Source: Biscogniauxia marginata (lineage: Eukaryota > Ascomycota > Sordariomycetes > Xylariales > Xylariaceae). Taken from it: a stretch of DNA of 64,000 nucleotides. A program made the translations under genes and the position numbers. Positions 22,494 through 32,851 of the stretch are shown piece after piece. The notes under the pieces were generated by a model. The model searched no databases, was not told where the DNA came from, and was given only the letters and a program-made list of their open reading frames with translations. The stretch is taken from positions 1 to 64,000 of the forward strand of contig MU404107.1 in assembly GCA_022695795.1 (NCBI GenBank), given 5' to 3'. Position 1 is the stretch's first letter, and every line of letters starts with the position of its first letter.

Positions 22494-23969
22494 TAGCCTG
22501 CTCAAACAGAACCGAATATGATGGGTCGCTACGAGAAGGTAGTTTTTCTAAATAAGCCGGGTGGCAAGGTAATTACTTTCCCCATGACTCATACTGGCTG
22601 TTTCGTTGTATCCAGGAGGTTGGTAGCCCATACAAGATTTGTAAGATGAGGTTCTAGGTTTTACCACTTTCTGTGTCGGCAAAGGCATTGGGCTGAGTGT
22701 TAATGCCGCTTTTGCTCAGGCTCGGCTTACCTCGTCCTCAGTCAAGTGCCTGAACAACAGCAATTGTGCAAATTTTATGCATAGAGTACCTCACAAGGAA
22801 CTAGAAATCTTGACTCACCTTGTTTCTCTACTGACCCTACACGCATGGTCTCAAAGTACCTCACTGCCAAAGTCTGCCTGCACTGGTATTCGAACGTTCG
22901 TGGGTCCTCATTCCTTAATCGGTCGTCGAACCTTGGACATATGAAGCAGTCGGATTGCATAGAGTGATTATATGGTGATAAGATGGTGGCAATACCTATG
23001 TTATTGTTATAATTTCCGTACCACATTTAAGCTATGTTCGGAAGCTCCCAAGCTTCATGTTTACAAGACTGGAACTTTCCGCGCTACGAAAAGTAACAAA
23101 TACCAAGACAGAGAGATAATCCTCTTACTTCGTCATGTCGACTTCCAGCAAAGTTACGTGCAGCATGTTACCTGCCTACAGTAAGGCCAGGTCGTTATGA
23201 CCCTAGACCGCAGCCGCCTGAATCCATTTTATGTAGCCGGAAAGGAGCACTCGTGGCTCATTTGAGTTTACTTCAGGATAGGAAACACCTGGGTAGAGGG
23301 TTTGCATCAACGTTTAGGTTTAACAAGTCGCGATGCACTCGTTCCCTCATTCGTATGTACAAACCATCTAAGTGCAGGTTGAGCCGTAGATGAAGTCCAT
23401 TCGGGCTTCCCTTAAGCCCACACGCCCTTTCTTGAAGCATCATCACACCTGCTAAAACACGTCCGAGGTCAATACAAGTGCAGGTTGAGAAACATCATTT
23501 GAGTAGTAGCTCTAGCCATGACAGAATATTCCTGTTTCCCAGAAGCCTTTAAATTCAAAGTGTCTGTCCTTCAATCCTCTTCTCTTCAACATCCAAAAAA
23601 CTCCCGCCTCCGTCTCTGCCATTCAACATCCATCCCTTCTAGTGAATCACTCGTCTATTCGTCCAATATATTTTATCCTCATTAACGTCCATCTTGCCCC
23701 TTTATCTTCCCCTTGACCTCGCTCTCGTGTCGTAGAAGCGCGGAAACGACCGTCTCGCCGTTTCAACATACATGTCCCCTCGCTGACACCCATCTCATAT
23801 ATACAAAGCCGATAACTACTCGTAAGCATCACTCTCGTCTACTCAGCAGCTATCCTACCCCTTTCTCTCCATCCCAAGAGCCATCTAACCTCTTCCTCTC
23901 CTTGGCATCCGTCGGCCATACACCATTTCCACTCCCTGCCTCGTGAAACCGACCCATTACATCCCTCGT
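22494..23969. other. intergenic with pyrimidine-rich tract
   Basis: No supported exon is seen. From about 23560 to 23945 the plus strand is strikingly CT-rich and G-poor, like a promoter or leader, but no convincing plus-strand gene follows. A 14-base direct repeat (AAGTGCAGGTTGAG) occurs near 23370 and 23476. Confidence 0.5.
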
Positions 23970-24314
23970 CTATTGCCATGTAGCAGAGCCTTTGATCTCA
24001 GATTGTCCTACTCCTTCGTGCAGTACTAAGCTGCAACCATAGGTGGCAGGGTAGGCCTTTAGGCCCACATCATCATCACTGATCACGACATTTTTATGTA
24101 CAACATCCTGTACCAGAAGTCCCGAGCCGAACTCCCAGACCTCAGAGTGCTCGACGCCTTCCGCGAAAGGGCCGTATAGGCGTTCAAGCCCCAAGTCTTC
24201 ACCGGTCTCAGAGGGATGGGCTAGGTACAGGTGGGTAATGAGGAAAAAATATACATATTTCTGACGCGCTTCGGCTGCGGATGAGGAGCATCTTGTTACG
24301 ATCTGAACCTTCAA
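23970..24314 (-). CDS. Possible exon of an uncharacterised small gene
   Basis: On the minus strand a 110-residue frame has protein-like composition (including YVYFFLITHLYLAHPSETGE and LLVQDVVHKNVVISDDDVGL) and ends in TAG at 23970. Just upstream the sequence looks like an intron end (CTAAC then TTGAAG), and a good donor GTAAGC lies at about 24588, so this may be the last exon of a two-exon gene. I recognise no family, and the first exon and start codon are not resolved. It may equally be chance. Confidence 0.25.
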   Translation of the reverse strand: MKVQIVTRCSSSAAEARQKYVYFFLITHLYLAHPSETGEDLGLERLYGPFAEGVEHSEVWEFGSGLLVQDVVHKNVVISDDDVGLKAYPATYGCSLVLHEGVGQSEIKGSATWQ

Positions 24315-25091
24315 GACGTTAGCGAAAGCTAACGCACCCTCTTATTTGTTATCTCGCAGATCCCACGACTTCGGAGCGTAATGAGGTGAGGTTGGGAAGG
24401 GGGGGGGGTTGAGGAAAAGCGGACAGACGGGTGGTGATGATACCGACAGGGCATGGGATTGTGTATGGATGAGGACATTGAGATACATGGATAGATAGGA
24501 GATAGCGACGCATGCAGACATGTAGGAATAATGAATGGAATGAATGCGTGGAACAAGAGAAAAATTGGGTTGCTTTGCACGCTTACCTATTGTTACGATG
24601 GAATGTTGAAAAGATTCGAGTGAAAGGTGACGGAGCACACCTCTTATATATATATATATGTGACTGAGGCTGCTAAGGTTCGTTCCACGTGCCTGGAATC
24701 TCTTTTGGCTTGCTTGTATAGCTTCTGACCATAGTGGGAAAATGAGCAGGAACACAAGTCTTATGAACTTTGTACAAGGGTTAAAAGGCTTGTCCTATGG
24801 TAGGCAAACCTTATTAGAAAAGGTTTGATATGAGGTAGGTACGAGCAAGATGAACTTATGCAAAAGTGGGCTCGAGTTCAGGCTTGCTCTGTAGGGTGGC
24901 ATAGCTCGACCACCCCCTCCGAAAATCCATTAAGCCGACCTCAACCTACCCCACCACCACCAACTTTACAGCTAACCTGAGAGCGAACCTTAGCTGCCTG
25001 ACAGACGACAGGCGATCAACAACTGACACCATACTACTTCACCTACCTCCATACACATCTCAGCCTATCCACAAAGCAGAAGCATACGACA
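24315..25091. other. intergenic before PDCD5 homologue
   Basis: It contains a short TATATATATA microsatellite near 24648-24659. An AC/CT-rich leader just before the PDCD5 start (about 24930-25090) is probably its promoter and 5' UTR. The left part could hold the first exon of the doubtful minus-strand gene. Confidence 0.4.
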
Positions 25092-25773
25092 ATGGCCGAC
25101 GCGGAACTAGAACAGGTGCGCTCCTTACTTCAAGATCACTAGAAGACCAAGACTAATGATTGCTTGGGGGGTGACGCATAGATCCGAAAGGCTCGCCTCG
25201 AGCAGCTCAAAGCGCAAGGAGGCGGCGGCGGGGGCCCAGCCGGCGGCCAAGGAGGACCGAGCCAGGCCGAGCAGCAGAAGCAGTGAGTGCGATCGATTAC
25301 CCGAATCCGGATATTACCTACTATTCAGATCCACGAGTTGACACGATCGATAGACAAGAAGGTAGACACACCCCACCTAGAGTGCCCCTATATCTATCTA
25401 TCCATCTAGTATCCCCTCCCACCCCGGCCCCCTTCGAAACCAATTCTACATAAATAACTACGTGCCCCTATTGACCACGATAACAACAACCCCCGAAACA
25501 GCTGAAGCGCGACAATCGATCCTGAACCAGATCCTGCACCCGGAGGCGGCCGACAGGCTGGGGCGGATCCGGTTGGTCAAGGAGCAGCGCGCGGTCGACG
25601 TCGAGAACCGGCTGATCACGCTGGCGCGCACGGGGCAGCTGCGGCAGAAGGTCACCGAGGCGCAGCTCAAGGACCTGCTCAGCGCCGTCGCCGAGACCCA
25701 CGAGCAGGAGAAGATTGTCGTCGACCGCCGCAAGGCCTGGGACGACGAGGACGACGACCTGCTCGACCTGTGA
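25092..25773 (+). CDS. PDCD5/TFAR19 family DNA-binding protein
   Basis: Four exons (25092-25115, 25182-25282, 25354-25361, 25502-25773) give 134 residues. The start MADAELEQIRKARLEQLKAQ is diagnostic for the family. A Gly-rich linker is followed by the three-helix core: ARQSILNQILHPEAADRLGR, VKEQRAVDVENRL, GQLRQKVTEAQLKDLL. An acidic tail ends the protein (DDEDDDLLDL). Exon 3 is only 8 nt; without it the frame breaks, with it the join reads KQQEAEARQ as in homologues. Human PDCD5 takes part in apoptosis and works with the chaperonin CCT. Fungal function is less clear. Confidence 0.93.
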
Positions 25774-26190
25774 AGTGTTAAAGGGGGAATAAATAAATAA
25801 ATAAAGAACAGTTATGGGAAAGGAATGTGGATTGGGATCGAGAGAGAGCAGGCCAGTTGGAACGGGGAGGTTTTGAGAGAAAACCGCCTAAATAGGAGAG
25901 GGGTGAGTGAATTTGGTCGGTTGGTTGGCTGGTGAGGAGAGGGGAGGGGATGAATGAATAAAGCGTGCGATAAACTATAGCATGGTATGGCGTTCCTCGG
26001 GAAATATTTTAGGAGACGGAAGGAGGGTTTATAGTGGATATTTGTGTTGTCGTGTTGTTTCATTCTATCATAAACGTTTGTCGTACAGCGAAAAAAAAAC
26101 AAAAAAACACTTGTTACAAGTAAAGCTATCTCGACTACTTTGCACAGCCCATGTTTCTATTCTTTTAGTAGTTACCTCTTTTTTACTCGT
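25774..26190. other. intergenic, convergent 3' ends
   Basis: This 417-base spacer lies between convergent PDCD5 and coq4. AATAAATAAATAAATAAAG at about 25788-25806 is a likely polyadenylation region for the PDCD5 homologue. Confidence 0.55.
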
Positions 26191-27102
26191 TCAACTCGCG
26201 ACGGCCTGCGCGGCCGCAGCCTCCTTCATCCTCTTCCTCTCAAGACGCTCGCGCCTCCGAATCTCGCGCAGGTCGGGCGGAGTCTCGATACCGAGGCGGG
26301 CCCTGAGCTCGTCGACGTCGGTCTCGAGCTCCTCCTCCCAGTAGACGTTGATGACGTCGCCGCAGCGGAGGCCGTTGCGGACGGCCCAGGGCGCGTAGAC
26401 GCCCCAGAAGCGCGCGCGCTCGGCCGGCTTGAGCGTCGCGACGCTGAGCAGCGCGAGCCCCGTCATGGGCAGCAGCGTGTTGGCGAACTCGAACGCCTTG
26501 AGCGCGACCTCGCCCTCGCGCACGACGGGGAGCCCCGTCAGCGCGTGGTAGAAGTCGTGCGACTCGCGGTACCGCTGCATCACGTACGCGCACTCCTCGT
26601 CGTCGACATAGCGCACGCCCGCGCGCGTGTCCGGCGACACCCCCTCGCGGTCGAGCCACGCCGCGTACGTCCCGCCCACCGTGCGCCCGGGCAGCGCGCG
26701 CAGCCGCGCGAGGTCCAGCGAGGTCGACGTCACGCGCGGCCGCTCGCGCAGGATGCGCCGCCCCGTCGGCGACGCGAGCATGGCGCCCCGCAGCCGGTAG
26801 ATGAAGTACGGCGTCGCGGTCGCCTCGCCGACCGCCGCGATCAGGTCCCCCCGGTACGGGTCCAGCAGCGACATGACCCCCGCGCCGACGGCGAGCGCGG
26901 CCCGCTCGGCGCGCGTGAGGGGCACGTGGCCCGGGTAGTTGGGCGGCGGCCGGTTGACGACGGAGAAGCGGCGCGAGGGGGGATCGGCGACGGTGGAGGA
27001 GGAGGCTGCTGCCGCTGAGGGCGCCAGGGATCGCTGTGGGAGGAGGGCGTGAGCACCTCGGTTCGCGACGGGGCGCAGACAGCCGGGGTTGAGAGCTTTC
27101 AT
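26191..27102 (-). CDS. coq4: Ubiquinone biosynthesis protein COQ4
   Basis: A single exon codes for 303 residues. The N-terminal 50 residues ([16 protein letters not shown], then Ala/Ser/Arg-rich) form a mitochondrial presequence. The conserved body includes [35 protein letters not shown] and [15 protein letters not shown]. The COQ4 metal motif HDFYH is at residues 182-186, with the downstream Glu in [11 protein letters not shown], and the typical [21 protein letters not shown] follows. COQ4 scaffolds the CoQ synthome on the matrix face of the inner membrane. Recent work also ties this motif to ring C1 decarboxylation. The very high GC content explains long overlapping frames on the opposite strand. 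Confidence 0.97.
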   Translation of the reverse strand: MKALNPGCLRPVANRGAHALLPQRSLAPSAAAASSSTVADPPSRRFSVVNRPPPNYPGHVPLTRAERAALAVGAGVMSLLDPYRGDLIAAVGEATATPYFIYRLRGAMLASPTGRRILRERPRVTSTSLDLARLRALPGRTVGGTYAAWLDREGVSPDTRAGVRYVDDEECAYVMQRYRESHDFYHALTGLPVVREGEVALKAFEFANTLLPMTGLALLSVATLKPAERARFWGVYAPWAVRNGLRCGDVINVYWEEELETDVDELRARLGIETPPDLREIRRRERLERKRMKEAAAAQAVAS

Positions 27103-27626
27103 GTTGCTGCCGACTTCGGGGATGTTGGGAGCATGTTTGAAATCGTGCGCTACAGTCTAGACGGGACTTCTCGAAGGGCGGGGCGCTTTCGTCACAAGTC
27201 CTCGAGTCACCTCAGTGGCATAGAAGGTATGGCTAGGTTGGGTTAATTGGTTGTTTTTCAATTGCTGCTATTTTTTCTTTTAGTTGCGCTGAAGCTGTAG
27301 CTTAGCTGGAACGTTGGCGGGGGATCCAATGAGGTGTCAGCTGATGTAGGTGACTGCAGGTGGTGGGGTCGCTGGGGGTGGATCGGCGTGTGGGAAGTGC
27401 CGACATTTGCCTTCCAATTGGCCACTCAGCTGCCTGGTAGCTTCCAGTTCTCTCATACAGAACTCACATCCTTTTTTTTTCTCACTCCTAAAGCCGAGAT
27501 ACCTCAATTTTTTCCTCCGTTTTCCATACACCTCCACGTTCATCTTTTAATCTTCGTATAAAGAAATCTGGACCCCCATCTACATCAACACACCATCTAA
27601 ACCACAAGACAAACCACATATCCAAG
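27103..27626. promoter_or_regulatory. Divergent promoter of coq4 and mix17
   Basis: Two divergent mitochondrial-protein genes share this 524-base spacer. The mix17 side has T-rich and CT-rich runs (about 27465-27545). No named site is recognised. Confidence 0.5.
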
Positions 27627-28255
27627 ATGCCTCGCAGTCGATCCTCCGGCAGATCTGCCCCCGCTCGTCCTTCTGTCCCCTCGCGATCCGCCGCTCCGGC
27701 GCAACAGCAGACTCGTCCCGCGGCCACCTATGCCCCGGCGCAGGGCACTCAACATGCTCCTCCCCAGGCATCGCAAGGGCCGGGCCTCTTTGGCCAGATG
27801 GCTAGCACCGCAGCGTACGTTATATTTCCTTATTTCGCACTCCCCTTCTCTTCCTTCTCGTAACTAGCTATCCTCTATTCCGTCTGTACATATCCAGTTT
27901 CCTCCTGCCCCCCCCCCCCCCCATCGGAAGAAGGGACAAACAGGGCCTCAACAAACCATTCCCTATATGAAAAACGTATCTATCAACTAACACTCCCTCC
28001 TCCCACAGCGGCGTAGCAGTTGGATCCTCCATCGGCCACGCCATCGGGGGCCTCTTCTCCGGTGGCAGCTCCGAGCCGGCCGAGGCGTCCCCTCAGCAAC
28101 AGCAGCAACAGCAGCAGAGCCAGTGGGGCAACAACTGTGCCGGCGCGACGCAGAACTTCACCAAGTGCATGGACGACAACCAGGGCAACATGCAGATCTG
28201 CAACTGGTACCTCGAGCAGCTCAAGGCCTGCCAGTCCGCCGCCAGCCAGTACTAA
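27627..28255 (+). CDS. mix17: Twin CX9C mitochondrial protein, MIX17/CHCHD2-like
   Basis: Two exons (27627-27814, 28009-28255) give 144 residues. The start MPRSRSSGRSAPARPS is the basic Ser/Arg/Pro N-terminus of CHCHD2/CHCHD10/Mix17. The hydrophobic glycine zipper GVAVGSSIGHAIGGLFSGG comes next, then a glutamine run. The CHCH domain has exactly two CX9C pairs (CAGATQNFTKC and CNWYLEQLKAC). Such proteins are imported by Mia40 and sit in the intermembrane space, where they support cristae organisation and respiration. The intron (194 nt) contains a poly-C run at about 27908-27921. Confidence 0.95.
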
Positions 28256-29061
28256 AGCAATTATTGGAACGAAAAGGGGCTCTAGTCTGAAAAGCTGCGT
28301 AGAGAGAAGGGGAGAAAGATATGTAGAGAGGTGAAGAGGGATGTATGGATGGGCGTATGACTCCATATGTAAATAGATGGCCGGCACCGGAAGCGCCTTG
28401 CCGTTTTTCTTGGTCGCGGCTCAATTTCGAGCATCAACCCCTATTCTAGGCATCCATTCCTCTTGTTTACGCATAATCCAAAGCGATGATGCTACCCAAA
28501 GTTAGAGAGAAATTAGCGCCCTGTCGCAGCGGTGTATAAGTGTAAAATTAACCACCAAGTACCAACCATATACATGATCGATGAGCTCAACTTTGGGGGG
28601 GAAAAACCCCCCTATCAAATCCTCACTGTTTTCCCCTTCATTCCTATTTTCCAGTTACCTAGAGGTTTTTTTTTTGTCTTCTCTTATTTTTGAAATAAGC
28701 TTACGCAATTCCTACATATTCGACATTTAGCCTGCCGACTTCGAAAAGAACTGATCTTCGTGAGAGAAGTCGGAAAGTTCTCAACAAGTAGAAATGTTTG
28801 GGGTCGCTTCACTTTCAAGTTTGGAGCACTAGAGCCGCTGGAATTGAATACTGCGTAGCTAATACGTGGGATTGGTAAAAGACGAGGGCCAGATGAGGTG
28901 ATCGAATAGGGGAATACGAAGCAAGCATGTAACAATTGGGGTAAAGATACACTCTTATTTTATTTTAATCATTTTTAATTTTTAAGTAGGTATGTCTATA
29001 AAGCCGTGCACACATGTGATGTGCGTAGATTGTACAATCGATATATACAGAGCGCGTGCAG
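28256..29061. other. intergenic, convergent 3' ends
   Basis: No exon is recognised between mix17 and the minus-strand ketopantoate-reductase-like gene. A perfect inverted stretch TTGGGGGGGAAAAACCCCCC near 28592-28611 could form a hairpin or act in termination. Confidence 0.45.
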
Positions 29062-30627
29062 CTAGAGATCTACAGATGCCTCTAGGTCGTCTAGCACTGG
29101 GTCAACGTCTATTTGACCTCCGCCGATTTTGTCCCCATCCATCATGTATGGAGTCAGTCCAAAGGGGATATCGTTTTCGAGTTCACGCCGCCTCACCTTT
29201 TGCCTCGCCTTCACCATGTTCAGAGCCATGCTGTTCTGCTGGTGGTTGACCCCGAGCTCAGCGGCCCTTTTCGCGAAGTATCCGTTGATGAAGTGTACAC
29301 CTGAATTGTGGCCGTTGCGGATCCATGATATCCAGTGGCTGTAGCCATCTTTCCGTACGACGAGGCGACTCCAGAGGTGCTTTCGAAACGACTCTTCGGT
29401 GAAGAGCTTCAGGATATCGGGCCGTTGGCGAAACTCCGGAAAGGAGCAGATAATACGTATGGTTTCATCCAGAAGGCTCTCCCAAAGCCACATGGCGTGA
29501 TGATCATTCAATATCTGATCGAACCTGCAGCCCAGGATTACTGATATTGAGTCTGCTAGGGCCGAAAAGACCATACTCGGCAGTTTCCGTGCCAGAAAGA
29601 GGTCCCAAGGTAGACCAACAGCCCCTAGATTATCAGTAGAGGATAGAAGTTTGACGAAATTCTCTGTCTGTCGCATCCCTGAGCGGGAACGCGTGACGTC
29701 GCCATGTTGTGAAGTCTCGTATTCTGGCACACCAAAGAGAAACAGCCTCCCTTCGTTTTTGCATTTCAAGGTATACGATTGACCAGCATGCTTTGATAGC
29801 TTATGGGTAATGTGGCCAAGTACGTAATGAGGTCTCAGGGTTGGATCCGTGAAGACCATTTTGTTTAACCATTCCATAAGCCCTAGACCTCTGTGAAGTA
29901 GGCAGACCGTGGTCCGACGATCGACACGATGGCGAAGGTGCTTGAGAGCTGAAACGGTGGACCATGACGCCGTACTGACGATAAGGTTATCAAGATAATT
30001 AGACTTTTTTGGCTTGTTGCGGCAGCGGGGAAGCCTAAGACCGGCCGCGAGAGGGCCAACAAGATCTGGACAAAGAACTTCGTGGGAAGATATGTGGTGT
30101 CCTTCGGCGTCGAGTAGGTTAATATGTCTCCCCTCCTCTCCCCAGCGAGTCAGCATGAGTGGATGGTGAACGAATAGTCGGACTGGTGGTATTCTCGGAA
30201 TAGCTGCGACAGCATGGGCAATGAATTTAGATTGTTGGGTAAACCCCAAGATGTGAACCTGGTCGGACAGTGGAAGATCAAAGGCCGTATCCACAGCCTC
30301 CTTCCGTGTGGAACTGGGACTTGGACTTGGAGTCGAGACGTCAACCTTCATGAGCTGTCCGGCATTCTCTTCGGGTATGTGGGGGAACCTGACCCCTGTC
30401 GGTGGTGGGTAGAAGGGAAAACTAGGCATCGTCTTTACCAAGGCGCCACCCCGAAGTTGTGGTGTGGGCGGATAGTATAAGGGCGGATCCAGATGAAATC
30501 CGTCATGACGCGGCGAGAGACCCTGGGCAGCAGTTGTCGTGGCCATGGCGGAGAGTTGTTTGGTGGCCCCCCGGCCCGCGAAGAGGTTATCGATATGCCA
30601 TCTCGTAGATCTGCGAGGTATTCGCAC
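29062..30627 (-). CDS. Ketopantoate reductase-like (ApbA/PanE fold) protein
   Basis: A single exon encodes 521 residues from the first ATG. An internal ATG at 30546 in a better start context (MATTTAAQ) would give 494. The extra 27 residues (RIPRRSTRW...) look like a mitochondrial presequence. The core resembles the ApbA/PanE family: VHILGFTQQSKFIAHAVAAI matches the first strand and helix, but the GxGxxG loop is degenerate. NLIVSTASWSTVSALKHL and TTVCLLHRGLGLMEWLN match later Rossmann elements. A helical C-terminal half corresponds to PanE_C. Several fungal proteins of this type are not pantothenate enzymes. I infer a non-catalytic or altered mitochondrial role with low certainty. Confidence 0.7.
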   Translation of the reverse strand: MRIPRRSTRWHIDNLFAGRGATKQLSAMATTTAAQGLSPRHDGFHLDPPLYYPPTPQLRGGALVKTMPSFPFYPPPTGVRFPHIPEENAGQLMKVDVSTPSPSPSSTRKEAVDTAFDLPLSDQVHILGFTQQSKFIAHAVAAIPRIPPVRLFVHHPLMLTRWGEEGRHINLLDAEGHHISSHEVLCPDLVGPLAAGLRLPRCRNKPKKSNYLDNLIVSTASWSTVSALKHLRHRVDRRTTVCLLHRGLGLMEWLNKMVFTDPTLRPHYVLGHITHKLSKHAGQSYTLKCKNEGRLFLFGVPEYETSQHGDVTRSRSGMRQTENFVKLLSSTDNLGAVGLPWDLFLARKLPSMVFSALADSISVILGCRFDQILNDHHAMWLWESLLDETIRIICSFPEFRQRPDILKLFTEESFRKHLWSRLVVRKDGYSHWISWIRNGHNSGVHFINGYFAKRAAELGVNHQQNSMALNMVKARQKVRRRELENDIPFGLTPYMMDGDKIGGGQIDVDPVLDDLEASVDL

Positions 30628-31405
30628 TGACGCCCGCGAAAGCGGCCGGCGGCAAATTTGGGAATACAGGGTGGTAAGTCGTGGTGTTTATCACGGCCGT
30701 CTCATGGCATTCATCTCTCTGCTCGAGGCTTTCATCAATCGCGGACGCGAATCCAAGGTCAACCCCCCCGTGATAGTTCGAGGAACATCTGAGAGAATTG
30801 CCTGAAAGACTGCAAGGAACGGGAAGTATTTGCTGTATTTGCTGAAGAAATCCCACGAGGAAATTTGGCCCCTGAAATAGAAGCAATATTATTAAAAAGA
30901 AAAAGACGTCAGGTCGTTAGATATACTCATGGGTAAAAGGCACATAGACCTTGCGATGCCAGCAGTAGGAGTTCTAGAATGTCTTTCATGACGGCGATAT
31001 AATTTTTTTCCTCGATGGATCCGATTTACAAGTTGCAGGGATGTGCAGACCCAGGCCGGATCTGATAGGTCTGAAATGCAAGCTTGCCCATTGGCAGACA
31101 ACGGCACAAGGGTCCACGGGCCCAACTTTAAAGCACCTGCAGGACGACGGCCCACAGATCAGGTGGATCCAATTGGTGATCGGCACTCGACACATCGTTG
31201 ATCCGAGATTATATTCTGCTGTGTTCCACCGCCAAAATTCACTGTCTCTCTTGTCCATCAACAACCTACACTTGTAACAGCAGAGCACCACCATCAGCAT
31301 TGTTGTACGTATGCCGGATTAATCGCACACGTAAACTCGGACTTTTCACGTCAAAACCAGTGCCTCGATACTTGATATAGGGTCTTTCTAAACTACCTGT
31401 CAGCG
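30628..31405. promoter_or_regulatory. Divergent promoter region, KPR-like and lrp1
   Basis: This 778-base spacer between divergent starts has no recognised gene or named element. Short frames on both strands are without family content. Confidence 0.45.
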
Positions 31406-32092
31406 ATGGATCCCGCAAATATTCTACCACAATTAGAGCGCCTAGACGATGAGCTCGACGATCTAGAGGAAGCCCTGCAACCCCTTCTCCACAACATCTC
31501 GGACGCGGCATCGAAGCTCCCTCTCCTTGACAAGGCGAAACTATATGTGCTTGCAACTTATTCGATTGAGTCCATGCTGTTCTGTAAGCTTGTCGCATCA
31601 CTCACACCTCCTGAAACCAACTAACTGGTATTTTATCAAGCCGCCCTGCGACTCAATAGCGTACAAGCGAAGGAACACCCCATCTTCAAAGAGCTAACGC
31701 GAGTACGCCAATATTTCGAGAAGATAAAAAATATCGAAAACCCTCCCCCGAAGCCTGAGAAGACTCTGAACACCGAGGCCGCCATCCGGTTCATAAGATC
31801 CGATCTTGCTGATAATAAGGAAGTCAACACCAAACTAAGCGAGATGATCGCTAAGGAGCGCGCAAAAGCCGCATTGAAGAGTGCACAGGTCGGAAATAAG
31901 CGCAAAGTTGAAGAGGCCAGCTCGTCGGAGGAGTCGAGTGCTGGTGTTGGTGTCGACGCGAAGGGGGAGACTGGAGGCGACACTGTAAACTCTGCGCCAA
32001 GGAAGAAGGCCAAGAAGGATAGAAAGGGGAAAACAGCGAAAAACGGGAAGAATGACCGGAAAGAAAGAAAGAACAAGAAACCCTTGACATGA
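31406..32092 (+). CDS. lrp1: LRP1/C1D nuclear exosome cofactor
   Basis: Two exons (31406-31583, 31641-32092) give 209 residues. The N-terminal Sas10/C1D domain reads LERLDDELDDLEEALQPLL, LPLLDKAKLYVLATYSIESM, then across the splice LFSALRLNSVQAKEHPIFKE and LTRVRQYFEKIK. A Lys-rich tail (APRKKAKKDRKGK to the end) fits the RNA-binding tail of yeast Lrp1/Rrp47. It partners Rrp6 in the nuclear exosome for 5.8S, snRNA and snoRNA 3' processing. The intron (57 nt) has a CTAAC branch point, and the join restores the conserved LFSALRL. Confidence 0.92.
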
Positions 32093-32851
32093 ACGGTCCC
32101 AACGGCAGAGAAGTTGTGCAACAAGACCCGAAGACGGAAACTCGCCGGATCCGTACGCAACAGGCTTGCCCACCCCGAATGGATTATTCGAGATCAGAAA
32201 GGGGCCGTCCTAAGTCTAAGCTCTAGTTTGTTTGTTCAGCCATCGAAGGACTCCCGCCTCGAAGTCCATGCAACCAGCATGCTCGAAATACCAGGAGATT
32301 CGCTAGACATTTGCAACGAGTCTCTCTACTAGCCTGATAGATGCTTGAACATTGCAGGCTTGGCTCGTCGCTGCCAGCCGAGGTATCACACGCAGATACC
32401 CCGCATGAAGTTGCGAGAATATGTGTGTTTACTGGGTCAGAAGCATATAGTTCATACAAATCTTTGGCACTCGACTACAAAGATTTTACAGTCAGCTTTT
32501 GCTAGTCTTATAGCCACCGGGGGCCTAGTACAAATATTAGGTACGATATTTACATGATAGTGCTATATACCGGCGCTAAATGCGGGTTCATAACAAGCCC
32601 CAACCACCATCTTCTGTTGCGGGCGAATCTCGAGGTCTATCCCATGTGACAAAACTTTCACCAGTATCAAGATTAGAGTGTTATACGACGAACTATGTAA
32701 GGGGTGAAAATCGACTTAACACCAGCTTATTACCTATCTCCATCTAAGTCGGAGCATAGCCTATAACACTCATGTCCCTTCCTCAAGAGATATTTTAAAA
32801 GGGGAAGAACGAAAAAGGAGAAAGGGGAAAAGAAAAAAAGAGATCGGCCAT
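32093..32851. other. intergenic, convergent 3' ends
   Basis: The spacer between lrp1 and the secreted-protein gene should contain both 3' UTRs. Purine-rich AAGGGGAAGAACGAAAAAGG-like sequence lies near 32800-32840. No exon is recognised. Confidence 0.5.

Noticed and set aside
26140..27018. 292-codon plus-strand frame over COQ4
   Set aside because: It is Arg/Ala/Val-rich by composition only. COQ4 on the minus strand explains the region.
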